Below, in pieces: positions 11,346 through 23,244 of a stretch of DNA of 64,000 nt. The notes below the pieces were generated by a model. The model saw only the letters and a list, made by a program, of their open reading frames with translations, made no database searches and was not told the DNA's origin. The stretch spans positions 52,792 through 116,791 of the forward strand of contig JTDE01001981.1 in assembly GCA_014338405.1 (NCBI GenBank), in the 5' to 3' direction. Source of the DNA: Paragonimus skrjabini miyazakii (taxonomy: Eukaryota > Platyhelminthes > Trematoda > Plagiorchiida > Troglotrematidae). Position numbers and translations under genes: made by a program. The number at the start of each line of letters is the position of its first letter. Position 1 is the first letter of the stretch.

Positions 11346-12139
11346 AAGATTTTTGTCATGTACATGAAACTTAAATATCTCGATTCGAATGTGAAAAATC
11401 CTCAGTAACTGAATAAAGAACGTGTCTTTACAACAAATTTGGAAATTAGGTACCGGTTAATAATGGGGGAAGGGGAAACGGAATTGAGCCCACCCAAACA
11501 AATGGTAATTGGTTGGATCGGAGCAAAATGGTTGTTTGCTCATCGGGAAGTAATAAGAGTTATAAACTATTGAAAAAAATATAGAAGAAGAAAGTTTTAC
11601 TTTGATATTTGGAAGCGTACCGGGTCCAGATTGAACAAGAGTAAGGGCAACGTTTACAGCAGCTGGTGTAATATTAAAGGTGGTTAATAATTTTCATTTT
11701 TTGGGAAAGTAATGAAACACAGGGCCACCATTCAACACTAATCAAACAAAGCACAGCAATAACAAAATGATTCAACAGACCTTAACAAAATCAACACCGG
11801 GTGTGAGTCATCGGGTGGAACTTGGAAATTATCGATTCGAACAGTGGGACAAGTGCCGTTGTTGCTAACACAACAACAGACAATGAAATGAGGGTTACTC
11901 AGCAGCTACATGGTGGTAGTTGAGGGACTCGTCGACGATAGGCCGGTTACGCCTGTTTATAAAAATCCAGACGACTTCCAGTTGCTTTATTCCGGTGAGT
12001 TGCTCTTGTTGCACTCAGATGTAAACCTGATTATAGAGGGGTGACATAGCGTGAAAGTTACACCAAGGGATGGAAACAAATACGGCACTTATCATGTGTG
12101 TTTTGGAGACAGTGACGTCGTGAATATATACCTCAGTTA

Positions 12140-12345
12140 CAAATTACATCTAAGTGGTTGGAGACTTCGCGCAATCCACAAATGGACAATATAGTCCTCT
12201 GTCACGTAAAGGCCACCAGAAGTGTTAAGTCTTGTGGTGTAATCACCGAGGTATATCCTAGTTTTGGTGGACACGCATATCATGTGTCAGTACGAACTCC
12301 AGATGGCACTACTGTCAGACGGGACATCAGACCACTTTGACTCTT
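12140..12345 (+). pseudogene. BEL/Pao C-terminal (DUF5641-like) domain, remnant 1
   Basis: The frame 12158-12340 reads DNIVLCHVKATRSVKS, then GVITEVYPSFGGH, VSVRTPDGTTVRRDIRPL and a stop. This is the small beta domain at the end of BEL/Pao integrases (GDxVLV, LGxVxEVYPGxDG, RxVxVRTxxG, RxVxKLCLLE). The expected acidic C-terminus has degenerated. The stretch 12140-12170 just before it (QITSKWLETSRN) fits the linker that precedes this domain. Domain identity is secure; function is lost. Confidence 0.75.
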
Positions 12346-15300
12346 GAAGCGTCCGCAGAGTAACACTAGGTTGCTGCAGGTAAGAATGAAGGTACGAATC
12401 CCTCTACTGAACCGGTCAATCGCAGTTGTCACTACCGTCACCTTGAGGTTGGAAAGCCAGCTGGTTTTTGGGCCCTGTGTTGGTTTTGTTGAAGTTTGTT
12501 GTATCATTTCCAAAATTTCGGCGCTCTGATTGATTAGTGTTGGAGACTGGCCCGACTGTTTCGGTGAGCTCAATTTCGTTTCATCGTCCCTGATTACCAA
12601 GACGTGCCTTATTGTCGAATTGGTTGTATGGGCACATTCTGTGTCCAATTTCTGAGAATTTTTCTCATTCTGGATGTCAGAGTTAAATTTTCCAATATAT
12701 TTACTCAATGAGTACCGTATTAAATCCAATTTTTTACGAGCGCCGTATCGAAGATAGCTTACCTTCTCTGCTGTTGGGATGTGATATATTTAGTGAGTGG
12801 ATTAAAGTCATCGTGTTGTGGACATTTATAGACACACATAATGGATGTACTGTACAGCCAATGTCAACAATGGCCAAAAACCACGTAAACGGGACAGCGT
12901 TGACATGAAAAGCAAGTGACAAAATCCCCTCTCACAAGAGGGGAATTAATTACTTTACCACAAAGGAAAGAATTGCAGCGCACAGCTGAAGATGTAGCCT
13001 GCCAGACATAGCAGACGTGTTTTCTGGTTGTGAAACTGTAACGACGAGTGTCAATCGGGACTTCGGAACAAAGAAAAAGTATTCTTGTGATGCACGGATG
13101 ACCGACTACGTTGCGATTTCAGCATAAATTCCCATTTCGTGGACTTGAATAGCTCTGGAGGTTGAATCACGTCAGATGGGTTGGAACTTTTGAATTGCAT
13201 TAACAGTGCCTAAGAAGAACTTGGAAGCGTGTAATGCCAGTTGTGGTGAATTTCAATGAACAAGGATACTGGTTCAAAGCAACGTGTGAGAGGTATTTAT
13301 TGCGTGGGTAAATACAGACAGGCATTTCAGTGGCTACTGATGAATGGATGCATTTCAACAACTTCACGAAGGGTGAAAAAGTTTAAATAATGTCCCTTTC
13401 TGACCAGGCGAAAATCAAGCACAACAAGAGCGGGTTCGGAATCGTTTTGTAGGCAGAGAGGGATTGGAATACTTGGTAAGGAAAAATACTAAATACTGAC
13501 CCAAATGTGCCTTAAAATAACTTGTTCAAATTACGGCTGCAACCGTGAGGTTGTTCGTGACAACAATCACATTCTACCTCAATAGCCAGATGGAACTGAA
13601 AATAAACACGGGAAGAGTCATACGCAAAAACCGCCAGTTCATGTTTCGCAAAACCGAATTTTCATTCGTTACACTTGGAGAATCACAACGGATCCCATAG
13701 TTAATTACTGGCGCCGTAAAGCTCACTTACAGTAAACTGCTGTACCAGTGATATATCGCCCCTGCCGGGTTTGTTCTCAGCTAAGAGAGGTTTGAGCCTA
13801 CCCAGGTTCCTCAACCATAAGTTTGAATGTGTGTAGAGGAATCTTAGTTGAAACCGTATACAAATATGCCCCACCAGTTATTCACTGCATGCCTACATGG
13901 AGACGTCAGTAAATATGGATTGATGAGCAGAATTAGAGTGGACGTGAGAAGATTAGCAGTAGTGCTGAATAAGGCGAATAGTTTGCATCTGCAGCCGCCA
14001 AACACGTTCGAATAGCTACTCACTACTGATACAGCTGGTGTTCTTGAAATCCCATTACACCATTTCAGTCTAAGGTTTTTGCAGTTTGCTGAAGGGGTCG
14101 CGGTTAACTAACACAATCAGCTCTGCGGTAACAGACAGATGTTGGTGAGCTCAACTCTGACTTAGATTCAATGACCTATCCGAAGCCACTGGTCAATTAT
14201 CTACTCGTTTTCTACGACAAAACGAGCCAGGTTGTCTCACATGTGTGAAATGTTTGCGTCTACCGTTTTTCACGTTGCAAATGTTTTGTTTGGAACCAGA
14301 TGTATTCCATGTTGCAAACTAGCATGTAATTACGGAAGTCTAGTGAAGAGGGTTTGGGATTTCATCACGTACTAACAAGTCATTGCTTTTTCTGGGAGCT
14401 ACCCATTAGCGAACAACGAAAATACTTGTACCACAGATTCACATGCGAGCAATGAAGCAGTTTATTAAGACCTATAACCAAACTGTTTTGTTGAAGTTAG
14501 TTATTCTTTTATAGGTTCTGGGCAACTTGATATTAAGTGTATGGGCACCGACTGAATGCTTTAAGTATATTGTTCTATCCTGACTGTTCATCTTGTCTTC
14601 CGAGGAAGTAAAGCATTTGTATTCCCCAACGAGTCACTGCTGTCAAGTTCAACGGGATAAAATGCACAAGTATTCACGGTGATTTACCTTAGCACCGCAT
14701 CTGGCTCACTAACAGACGACTTCATTGTGATAGGATTAAAGCCACCAGTTCAGATAGAGTACGATCTAGTTAGTATCACTTGTGGTTCAGTGAAATCAGT
14801 ACAGTAGGAGGCAGTTTGTTAGTCAGATTGTAGAGACGTTGACTGTGGCAACTGGTGATTTTTCTATGTTGTTCATCCCTGCTTTAAGTTCACATACATT
14901 GCGGGGAACGGGTTCCAGGGTTTATCGTATAGTGGCTTGAACCAAGTAAACCAAGTAAACGTCAATGGATTTCCCAAACAAAACAACGGACGCCGTTGTC
15001 GAAGGTGGTCGGACGTGAATGTGGAAAGAAACTCCTGATCGTCCAGCTAGGAGAAACATGTCTGGCTGAATGCACACCATCAGCCGTCTGCGCATAGCCT
15101 GGCGTGTAGTATCACGAGGCGAAACCGAAACATGACATAGTTGGACGTACGCGATATTTTCGGCAAGCGGGTTGTGTCCTCTACAACGTGTAATTGTGTG
15201 AACGAATGAATGGCGGAAGTGATCGCAACACAGTTGACATAGCCCTGAGTGGTTGAATGCTGTTCGTCTGATGATTGTTCATAACGATGATGCACACCAA

Positions 15301-17299
15301 TAACGCCTAATTCTAATAGGCTCAGTTATCCATGCGTGCTGTCAACTACTGTTCGGTTCCATTTAACTAGTCGCAGTTGAACGGCACAGACATGCTACTT
15401 GTGGTCATATGTTCGCTTTTATACGGGGACATCCGCTGCAGTCACTCTGTGGTCGCATGCGTTACTTGCATGCGTTAACATGTAGGACGTGAACATTCAG
15501 TATCACATACAATAGAATCAACGACACTGTTAGCTGCTTGAGTGCGTTCTGACTGCAGAAGGACCTGGACGTGAGACGTATATATCGAATCCCACAAATA
15601 CACGCTTGGATTAAAATTAACGAGGCAGCTGGTGCCCTTCCCAGGTACCCATACAACGAGACAAATGGTTCAGTTCTCTCCGGATAACACTTTAACGTTC
15701 ACATGTATTAGGATAGCACTATCTCCGAGAGTGCCGTTGTATGGCTCGTGACAATGCGGCCACAGTAGAGCCTTCAAACTGATCGCTGAAAGTTGTCAGA
15801 ATGACAACCAGTGTGTTCGCAGATTATCTGTATCAAAAGACAACTTAACCGGACTAGATCAGAATCAAAGAAGTTTAAAAGCATAACAAAGACGTCATCA
15901 AACACCAAAACAATGGGGTGGGTCGAGAATTGACGAGCCTCCACGGTAATCGTTTGTTAAAAGGGACGTCTTGATTGTCCACACCAGTCTCTGGGTTGGA
16001 ACATCAAATGCGCAAAACGGTCCATCTCAGTCTGACCATATTGAGAAATAACACAGCAAACACTTCTTCATGAGGTTACTAAAAAGATGAAGTCGCAAGA
16101 CTGACAAAAAGAACACTCTGTGCTGCCATCCAAAAGACGACTGGTTAATCTGCTGATGAAGAATCGCAGAAGTGAAAAAAAAAGAAAGCAATAAGATGAC
16201 TCGGTCAATTTTGGTTTTCTCAACAATCAGAAAACGCGAAAAGGATTGGTCACACTGCGCAGGACGGAAACGATTTCGACGGAAGAGATATTTCTCACCA
16301 AGGTATACCCAACGCCAACATCAAGTGTTTTTGACCCGGGGGGATGGACAAACACGGTCAATAAGAGAAGCTTCGATAACATGTCACATATGTCGTTTCC
16401 TTGGCACAGAAAAACATTGCGCTAGTTTACAAGATCAATCTAATGACTGGTCATTACCCTACTAGCACACGAGGACACATGGCTCTTCTATCAGTGACTT
16501 CCAAGCGGTCCCTCGGGATAACTCGGCGAGGGTCTGTAGGCATCTGTTTTACTTACTTGGAGCCTACTCCAAGACACCGAAGACCACTATTGTGGAAAAG
16601 GTGGCAGGGAGTCCCCCCGTTTTAAATTTTCAAGTAAATCATTGTTGCGAAGTTCGCCCAAGTAGTAGGACGGAATTTTCCTTCAGACGATCCAGCATTT
16701 AACGAAAGAGGTAAAAAAGACTCCCATACAAAAGTAAACATTGCTTTATCAATTTTGGAGCATTCAATTCCAGCGGTGTCTTTAGCAGTGATGAGGGAGA
16801 GCGCGTCAACAATACCAGATGCATGGTAATGATAATTTCTTCGAAATCATCACGACAGTCATTTGAAAGGATGATGCTGTCGCTCCAAACAGGAAGTAGA
16901 CGACACCCACAGGGAATTTTCACACAAATACTGTAGAAAGTCTTAGGTGATGAAAAGCTGTCGGCAACGTGTTCAGTTACTTACAAAAAAATGGAGGCGC
17001 GTGTTGCAAAAAAAGGCACGCGAAAATAACTGATTAGTATTGCGTGTAATATTTTACCATAATGTTCACCAAGTCAGCTAGTATACAATAGCTGTCAGTT
17101 TCCAGGCGATCAGCTTCATGCAAGAAGAGGCATGGTAGCAACAATGAAATGCATAAAATCCCCAGGCTCCACGTTCAACCACTGCTCCACTGCCGCCAAC
17201 GCTAATGAGCCAAAATCTGCTGCTAAAGTGGCAATTTCCACAGTAAATGCTAGCCCCATACAAGGAAGGAGCAACACCAAGATCTGTTCAGTTTTTTTT
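12346..17299. other. Long stretch with no recognised gene
   Basis: Nearly 5 kb without a motif I can name. It contains the minus-strand frame 12280-12729 (149 codons, partly antisense to the BEL/Pao remnant) and a tandem 9-mer (ACCAAGTAAACCAAGTAAAC, about 14941-14960). It also holds several short frames around 15080-16625 on both strands with no domain. It is probably old, unrecognisable repeats plus intergenic DNA. The frequency of stops argues against a multi-exon gene with large exons, but small exons cannot be excluded. Confidence 0.4.
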
Positions 17300-17348
17300 A
17301 CTGATGTATTTGCGGATCGGGTGAAAAATAGCGGACCTAGAGGCTGAA

Positions 17349-17870
17349 ATGGCGAGAATACACAGTAAGTATGAAGAGCTTACTAACATTCTGCACTGGC
17401 TGAACTCGACAGTTAACATTCTAAATGCCCCAATTAGCACCGATCTTTAGACTACCGCTTATAGCCATGAAGATCTTTTAGCTGCTGGAATGTTTATTGA
17501 CCCAACAGCTACTGAACTGCACAAATGGAAACGCTGTGCAAGCAATGTGGTTGTGTTTAACGTGCCTGACAGAATACATTTGCTGTTCGTAAAAACGTTT
17601 TACTCAGGGCTAGTAGGACGGACAACCAGGACTGTCACTGTCCAAGACTTCGCGAGAAAGTAGAGCAAAAATGTTGTCCACTGTTATTGCAGTTCTCGAA
17701 CGAACTTGCAGCAAATGATTTCCAGATTCCCACAGAATTCATAGGAAGTCAGTCATGCGAACGGTCGTTTTCGGTAATTCTCATCGGGCTTTTTACAATT
17801 ACATAGGGTGCATGCGTTTTATATGTGAAAACTTGGAACTGGTCAAATAGATCATCAGAATCATAGACAT
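17349..17870 (+). pseudogene. CR1-like ORF1 N-terminus, copy B
   Basis: The ATG at 17349 opens MARIHSKYEELTNILHWL, equivalent to MAKLHSV...ELTNILHQL in copy C (ATG 36493). It continues through a stop and frame changes to TATELHKWKRC and VVFNVPDRIHLLFVK, the family block also seen in copy A. It ends where the Penelope-like element begins, so the C-terminal half of ORF1 is missing. It is a non-functional fragment. Confidence 0.65.
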
Positions 17871-17878
17871 GGGGTGGA

Positions 17879-19407
17879 TCACGGTCTACTGGAAGGAGGT
17901 GGGAATGTTGGTGAATGTGTTACATCATCACACGTGACTGCCGTGAGACATGCATTTGGCGGTGTTAAGTGGTTCACGCCTGCTTGGGTTTCAAGTGGCT
18001 GTGGAATAGTTGGCCAAGGGAGATGTAGGGCTTGTACGAACTGTTTTCGGGCACACAGACAGGGGTTGTAGAGTCTGATTGCAATTGCCTCGGCCGTTGA
18101 TAACAGTCGCAATCTGACAGCTCTGGAGTGGGCTTGACGGACCTTGTAGATGACTCGGAAGGCTTCATCCTGGTCAATTTGATGACCAGTGTCAATTGGA
18201 TGTGAACTGATTGCACTGAAAATGGGCTTTATCGAACCATTACGAAGCCATTTTGGAAAGTGTTCGCAAATCTTTTCTTATAGCCGCCTTGTGGTTCTCC
18301 CAACATAACCTGCTTGACAACAACAGCTCAGAGAATAAACACAAATAGAGGAAGAAAACCTAGGCAGGCTATCTTTAAGGTGTGGCAAAAGTACCGGGCA
18401 GGTCTTGAACGATAAGATGACCCGTGCTGCAGGGTAAACACTGTCGACTGCACTACAAACTCGACGGGTGATAGTTTCAATGGTAGCTTCCCTCTTTTAT
18501 GATAGGGTGATGAAGACGGACATTTTATCCATTGTCTGATCAATTTTATGCCTCACCTTGGGTTGCATGTTTCTGTCCAGGAATCTCTGCGGATATCCAT
18601 TCTGACTTAGCACATCTCGAATGCGCTGGAGTTCATCCGATAGTGCATCCGGCGTGAATATCTTTTTGACTCTGCTTGTTAAGCAGCAAATCAACTTCTC
18701 CTTAAACTTCAACGGAACAAAGCTGAGGAAGTGCGTTTTATGACCAGTCCACGTTTTTTCCTATGAACTGCTCTGTAAACTGACCCATCAATTCTACGGA
18801 GCATGGCAACATCTAGAAATGATAGTTGGCCATTCATCTGTAATTCGATAATGAATGCGATGTTTGGGTGCGCGCGATGAAATTCAGCTAGTAGAGAGCG
18901 TGTTTCATCTTCGTCGTTTAACAAGCAACATATATCGACAGCAATTATTGATGACATGACGTCGTTCGTTGGTTTCTGGTTCAGCCATGTATATGTTTGC
19001 CAGCAACGGACCCCACGGAGAGCCCATTGCTACGCCATCACATTGTCTATAGAGCTTTTCATTGAATTGAAGCTGGACGTTTGAGGTGCAGAATAATAGT
19101 AGCTCTTTAGTCCGGTGATTGGAATGCCGACGTTGAGTTGTCTGTTTTCAATGTAAGCGCATAAGTAGTCGATAGTTTCTCCTAACGGCACGTTTGTGGA
19201 TAACGAGATTACGTCTGAGGAAACCATTTTCTGAATCTTGATATTCAATGAATCAACCGCGTCGACGAAACTAAAGGTATATTTCAAACAGAATGGGGTC
19301 AGTTGCGATTTGATTGGTTCCGGTTGCTCCATTAGCCACTGGGCCAAGTCATGATACGGAGAATTATACATTTCGAGAGTCGGTCTCAAGGACACTCCAC
19401 CTTTGTG
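17879..19407 (-). pseudogene. Penelope-like reverse transcriptase with GIY-YIG endonuclease
   Basis: Read from 19407 downward: HKGGVSLRPTLEMYNSPYH, then SFVDAVDSL and DVISLSTNVPLGETIDYL (RT palm, the SLFTNVPL box of Penelope). GVAMGSPWGPLLANIYM is at about 19026-18976, and a degraded YVDD box reads AVDICCLLNDEDETRSLL (18950-18900). RSLLAEFHRAHPN and GQLSFLDVAMLRR follow, then the linker with VKKIFTPDALSDELQ. The GIY-YIG domain lies at about 18315-18000: CCCQAGYVGRTTRRL, a single in-frame stop (TAA), then CEHFPKWL, ISSHPIDTGHQ, a conserved glutamate in STAEAIAIRL, and LCARKQFVQALHLPWP. The frame ends with TGA at 17879. There are several frame changes in the RT, while the endonuclease is nearly intact. 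Confidence 0.85.
17950..17998. repeat. Inverted 49-base repeat, left arm (Penelope C-terminus)
   Basis: Lies within the C-terminal codons of the Penelope-like ORF. Its reverse complement recurs at 19408-19456 with 46 of 49 bases identical by my count. The pair brackets the element. Confidence 0.8.
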
Positions 19408-19456
19408 CCACTTGAAACCCAAGCAAGCGTGAATCACTCAACACCGCCAAATGCAT
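19408..19456. repeat. Inverted 49-base repeat, right arm
   Basis: Begins CCACTTGAAACCC and ends GCCAAATGCAT, matching the minus strand of 17998-17950 with three mismatches. It borders the RT fragment (HKGGVSL) on one side and CR1 copy B (TTCGCGACATCC) on the other. It is therefore an oppositely oriented scrap of the same Penelope element at its 5' border. Confidence 0.8.
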
Positions 19457-19579
19457 CTTCGCGACATCCACTCAAACATGAGTTGAAGATTGATATATCC
19501 CTAAAACTGGACCTCCCCACATGATATTGTGCAACCCTCTTTCCCATCTGTCATGCATTTCTTCAGCAGCTTAAATGTT

Positions 19580-20483
19580 GTGTCTGATAGAATCAATTTC
19601 ATTCACTTATTACTCATAAATGTAAGATCATTGATAAGTAAGATGCACATCTTCAGATCTTTCGTCTTCTTGTCTCATCCCCATATCATTCTGGTCACTG
19701 AGACGTGGTGCTCCCCTGATAATACGGACACACAACTAAGCCTCATGGGATATAATATACTTCGTAGGGATCGTCCCACAGAACGAGGCGGCGGATACAT
19801 CATTTACCTAAAAGTGCAATTTTCCGCAGTCACACTTGACGAGCCTAGTCTTAATAAAATCGAGGACTTGTTGTGGTTAATGGTCTCCATAGGATCTCGC
19901 GACCTACTCATTTGATGTATTAACCGACCGCCTAATGCTACTGGCAGTGACTTGACTGACCTCGTAGAGGCGATAAGTCATGTATCAACCATACCCTGCG
20001 AATACAAACTAATAGGTGGTGACTAACATGCCAGATATNNNNNNNNNNNNNNNNNNNNNNNNNNNNNNNNNNNNNNNNNNNNNNNNNNNNNNNNNNNNNN
20101 NNNNNNNNNNNNNNNNNNNNNNNNNNNNNNNNNNNNNNCTTTGAAAGCAAGCTGATATTGTTTCAAGCAGTCAACTGAATGGATGGAACCAACATGTCTC
20201 AGCGTCCACCAAACAGAAACATATTTTGGATCACATATTCATCACACGTATCTCGTCTGTAGGGATATTCGTCTTGGAAAAAATCCCAGGAAGTGACCAC
20301 AATATCGTCAAGTGTCAGTTTAACCTCAATACAGTTATCAAACCCACAGTTGTATTGTACCGTCTCATCAAATACATCGATTGGATTACCTTCTCCTCTT
20401 CATTAGAATCCATAAACTGGAATACGTCTCCTCTCCCTTTGGACCCAACGGTAGCAACGGAGGAATTTATCAACCACTTCTAA
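19580..20483 (+). pseudogene. CR1-like ORF2 endonuclease domain, copy B
   Basis: The best-preserved endonuclease of the three copies. LLINVRSLISKMHIF starts the domain and LVTETWCSPDNTDTQ carries the catalytic glutamate strand (TET). MGYNILRRDRP, GGGYIIYLK and LLWLMVSIGSRDLLI follow, up to a stop at 19915, and then CINRPPNATGSDL, HVSTIPCEYKLIGGD. The GDFN box runs into a 100-N gap at 20039. After the gap, LNGWNQHVSAST, HIFITRIS and GSDHNIVKC carry the SDH box. This apurinic-like endonuclease would nick target DNA for target-primed reverse transcription. It is disabled by at least two stops, and the gap hides about 30 or more residues. Confidence 0.85.
20039..20138. other. Assembly gap (100 N)
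   Basis: Exactly 100 unknown bases, a conventional placeholder size. It falls inside the endonuclease of CR1-like copy B just after the GGD box. Its true length is unknown. Confidence 0.99.
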
Positions 20484-22330
20484 TTTTGTATCGATATTCT
20501 GGCCCCCATGAAGAAAAAACGCGTTGATTCGTGTGTCCAAGGTAGAATCTCAACTGCAAAAAAGATTGGCAAACTTAGGTCACTTAAGTCGATGCACAGA
20601 AGAACACTGGACTTCTACCCAGTATGCTTGCACATGCAGAATACGGAACGCAACTACGATATGCGAACGAAGAGAAGCTTGCGCTCGGCAGTGAGCAAAG
20701 GAGCGTGAGAATGATGCAACTGATTAGACGGAGAAATTCCATGAGGAACCCTCCTATAAAATTTATCAATCTCGAAGATACTACGGTTGTTGATGACCCA
20801 GTTGAAATATGTAAACTCTTCAACTAACATTTTGCTGCTGCGTTTAGCGTGGGGAGCACAGTATTACCCGTTATTTCAATGATAACAACAAAAGTTATGT
20901 GCAATATTTCGATTGATGTTAGAAGTAGTCGCTTACAGTTGTCTGCCGTTAAACCAACAATCCACACTGGACCTGATGGTATCCCGCCAGTGTTTATCAA
21001 GCAAGGAGGTGAGGATGTACCCATCCTCTCACTAAGTTTGTCCACAGTAGGTAACTATCTTCCAATCAACCACACACCAATCTGCTCAAGAATGTTTGAA
21101 AGAATAATAAAAGCGCCCATCGTCGAAGTTTTAAGGTCACGAAATCTTAGAAACCTTTTGCAGCATGGTTTCCTTAGTAAGCGCTTTTGCCTGACATGTC
21201 AATTGGATTTTTCAAACCATATATCGGTATCTGCCGATGCAGGGAATGCAGTCATTGTCATATTCCCAGAAGTGCAAAAGACTTTTGATCGTGTGCCCCA
21301 CAAGCGCCTGTTAATCAAAGTAGCATCCCTTGGGATACAAGAACCCCTGTACAGCTGGATTTCGTCATATCTTGAAGGCCGACCCCGAACTGTCAAAATG
21401 GGAGATCACTGCTCAACGCCAAAACCAGTATCTAGTAGGGTGATCCAGGGAAGCGTTCTGGGACCACTACCCTTCTTCAACTATATAAACGACGTATGCG
21501 ATGTTATTAAACATGGCAAACCCTTTCTGTTTGCTGACGATATCAAAATCGTTCACACATTCCGCCAGCCCAGCAACCTCGCCTCGTGTCTACAAAATAT
21601 ACGACCTGACCTAGCATCATTGAAGTCGTGGTGCAAAACATGGCTCATGACGTTTTCAGTAAACAAATCGTACATTATAACATATGGTTGTCAAATACTT
21701 AATGGGTCTGTCTCACTAGACAGTCGTCATATTGACACCGCCACATCCGTTCGAGATCTAGGAATATGGTATTCAAACTCTTTCAATTTCTCTTAACAAG
21801 TACGCTCCCAGATAACAAGTATTAAAAAAAAACAATAAGCTGTATCAAAAAGACATTCGGTCTACCGGATGCAAGGCTGGCTGTTTAAAAATGTGTGCTA
21901 CACCTCAACTTAAGTATTGCACCTTCATTTATTGCCACCTACGCAAATCCGATAGGCTTGCTTTAGAATATCTCCAACGATCATTTACCAAAAACTTAAT
22001 AGGAGATTCATCGTCACTCACCTAAAGTGAACATTGTCAAACACTTGGCATTTATCCACTTCGGTTACGATGACTAAAACTGAATCTTACATTTCTCTAT
22101 AAGCTGTTACACTCAAAGGCCATCACCAAATCGCTTGCCGTTAATTTCAAACACAGCTTCTCATATGGTCTAAGAAATAAGGATTCCACTTCGCCAACTC
22201 TGTCAGCTTGCAGAAAGATACGAGCCAACTTCTTTATTGTAAAACATTCCTATATTTAGTATAGACTTCCGAAGGAAATCAGAGCCAGTAACAGCATTCA
22301 GCATTTTAAAAAGGGCCTGGACAACTTCCT
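20484..22330 (+). pseudogene. CR1-like ORF2 reverse transcriptase and C-terminus, copy B
   Basis: The linker (20508-20827) is followed by the longest RT frame in the window (20849-21796, 315 codons): GPDGIPPVFIKQGGED, NYLPINHTPICSRMFERI, QHGFLSKRFCLTCQL, EVQKTFDRVPHKRLL, SSRVIQGSVLGPLPF and FLFADDIKIVH, with an intact FADD at about 21532-21543. Relative to copy C, about 28 residues between EDVPI and NYLPIN are missing, including the stretch that aligns with SIIIRRHKSG. RT motif 1 is therefore deleted although the frame is kept. The thumb and C-terminal parts after 21797 (LKYCTFIYCHLRKS) are frameshifted. This copy is younger-looking than A but still inactive. Confidence 0.85.
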
Positions 22331-22740
22331 TACCCCATCAAACATGATGTCAGTTTTCAAACTTTGTGTATCATCTGATTACCTTTTTGAACATGGTCCA
22401 GATAACGTTTAGCCGTCAGCAGGATAAACGTATGTACCCATCTTTGCTATCAGTGTCCCATTTGAAACAGCTTGCCTGCAACTGTTTACTGTTTATTCAC
22501 CGATTACTCACCCCATCTCACACTGGGTTCATTACACACCCACGAAACCACATCATTTTCTTAATGTGCGTCACTTATACAGAGTTGTACTTAAACAAAA
22601 TCAAAAACAAAGAAATGACTATATGTCACGTATACTCTTTTTCACATATATATATATGCCCATTCGTAATAACCTGTTCACCTTGGTAATCAGTCAGTCT
22701 ATAACTAACGATAGTCGGTGTTTACTGTTTACTTGACCAA

Positions 22741-23244
22741 CATACAAAATCTCTCCACAGAAAACTGTTAAAAATCTCCCTCGTTCACCCTCTATAATAA
22801 CATTATAACCTCAATTCACATCGTGCGTTTTCCCCTGCCTCAAACCCTGCCCATTATCCATTAGTAACTGGTGCGTACAATGAAATATTTATTATACTTT
22901 AAACATTGACCCTGTAAAGCAAACCAACGTCAAATATACATAATAAACCCATCGAAACCTCAATTCATACGGTGTTGTCCTTCCCGCCTCGTAATCTTCC
23001 TCGTTAGCCACAAACTGACGTCAAAATTTGGACAGAGTTTGGACTATCACGTGATAATCAAACTGGAAGTAGCTGCTGGTTGCACAATTATCGCACAATG
23101 CCATAACAATAATTCGCCAATATTATATACTTTATTGAAGAAACACAAAAATATTAATATCGCGTAAAGTTTTTGTCATAAAATATAACATCTACTTTAA
23201 TCTTCATAATACATGTGATTACTTCATATTTTCCCATTTAACAC
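22741..23244. other. AT-rich stretch, no gene
   Basis: Between the CR1-like 3' end and the next repeat. It contains two imperfect copies of a CCTCAATTCA...GTG...CCCGCCTC block at about 22810 and 22968, some 160 bases apart. No coding potential was recognised. Confidence 0.45.

Larger units (their letters stand above)
10900..12345 (+). mobile_element. BEL/Pao LTR retrotransposon remnant 1
   Basis: Two recognisable pieces of a BEL/Pao pol lie in order on the plus strand: the C-terminal half of the reverse transcriptase (10940-11345) and the very C-terminal integrase-linked domain (12140-12345). RNase H and the integrase core, which should lie between, are not readable in the roughly 800 bases available. 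The element is therefore internally deleted as well as 5'-truncated. A second, longer member lies at 32083-35920. No flanking LTR pair was identified. Confidence 0.75.
17875..19456 (-). mobile_element. Penelope-like element inserted in CR1 copy B
   Basis: On the minus strand the order is reverse transcriptase, linker and GIY-YIG endonuclease, the defining layout of Penelope-like elements. The N-terminal part of the RT is missing; the sequence begins at the HKGGVSLRPTL motif. The outer plus-strand edge (19408-19456) repeats, in inverted orientation, the sequence of the element's own C-terminus (17950-17998). Such partial inverted or tandem copies at the ends are a known habit of Penelope elements. 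The flanks on both sides are CR1-like copy B. Confidence 0.85.
17300..22740 (+). mobile_element. CR1-like non-LTR retrotransposon, copy B (interrupted by Penelope)
   Basis: The 5' part (17300-17870) holds the ORF1 start and matches 36450-36800 of copy C. The element then stops at a Penelope-like insertion (17875-19456) and resumes at TTCGCGACATCCACTCAAAC (about 19453), which equals CTTTGCGACATCCACTCAAAC at 37862. The roughly 800 bases of copy C that lie between these two points are absent here, so the insertion went with a deletion or joins two separate fragments. ORF2 follows (19580-22330) with an assembly gap. A 3' UTR (22331-22740) is shared with copy C, including TATATATATGCCCATTCG and ending at TTTACTTGACC. 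Confidence 0.85.

Noticed and set aside
12280..12729. Minus-strand open frame of 149 codons, the longest there
   Set aside because: Overlaps the antisense of the BEL/Pao C-terminus and its non-coding tail; no domain on this strand.
19938..20150. Open frame across the N run on the minus strand
   Set aside because: Exists only because N codons are not stops; antisense to CR1 copy B.
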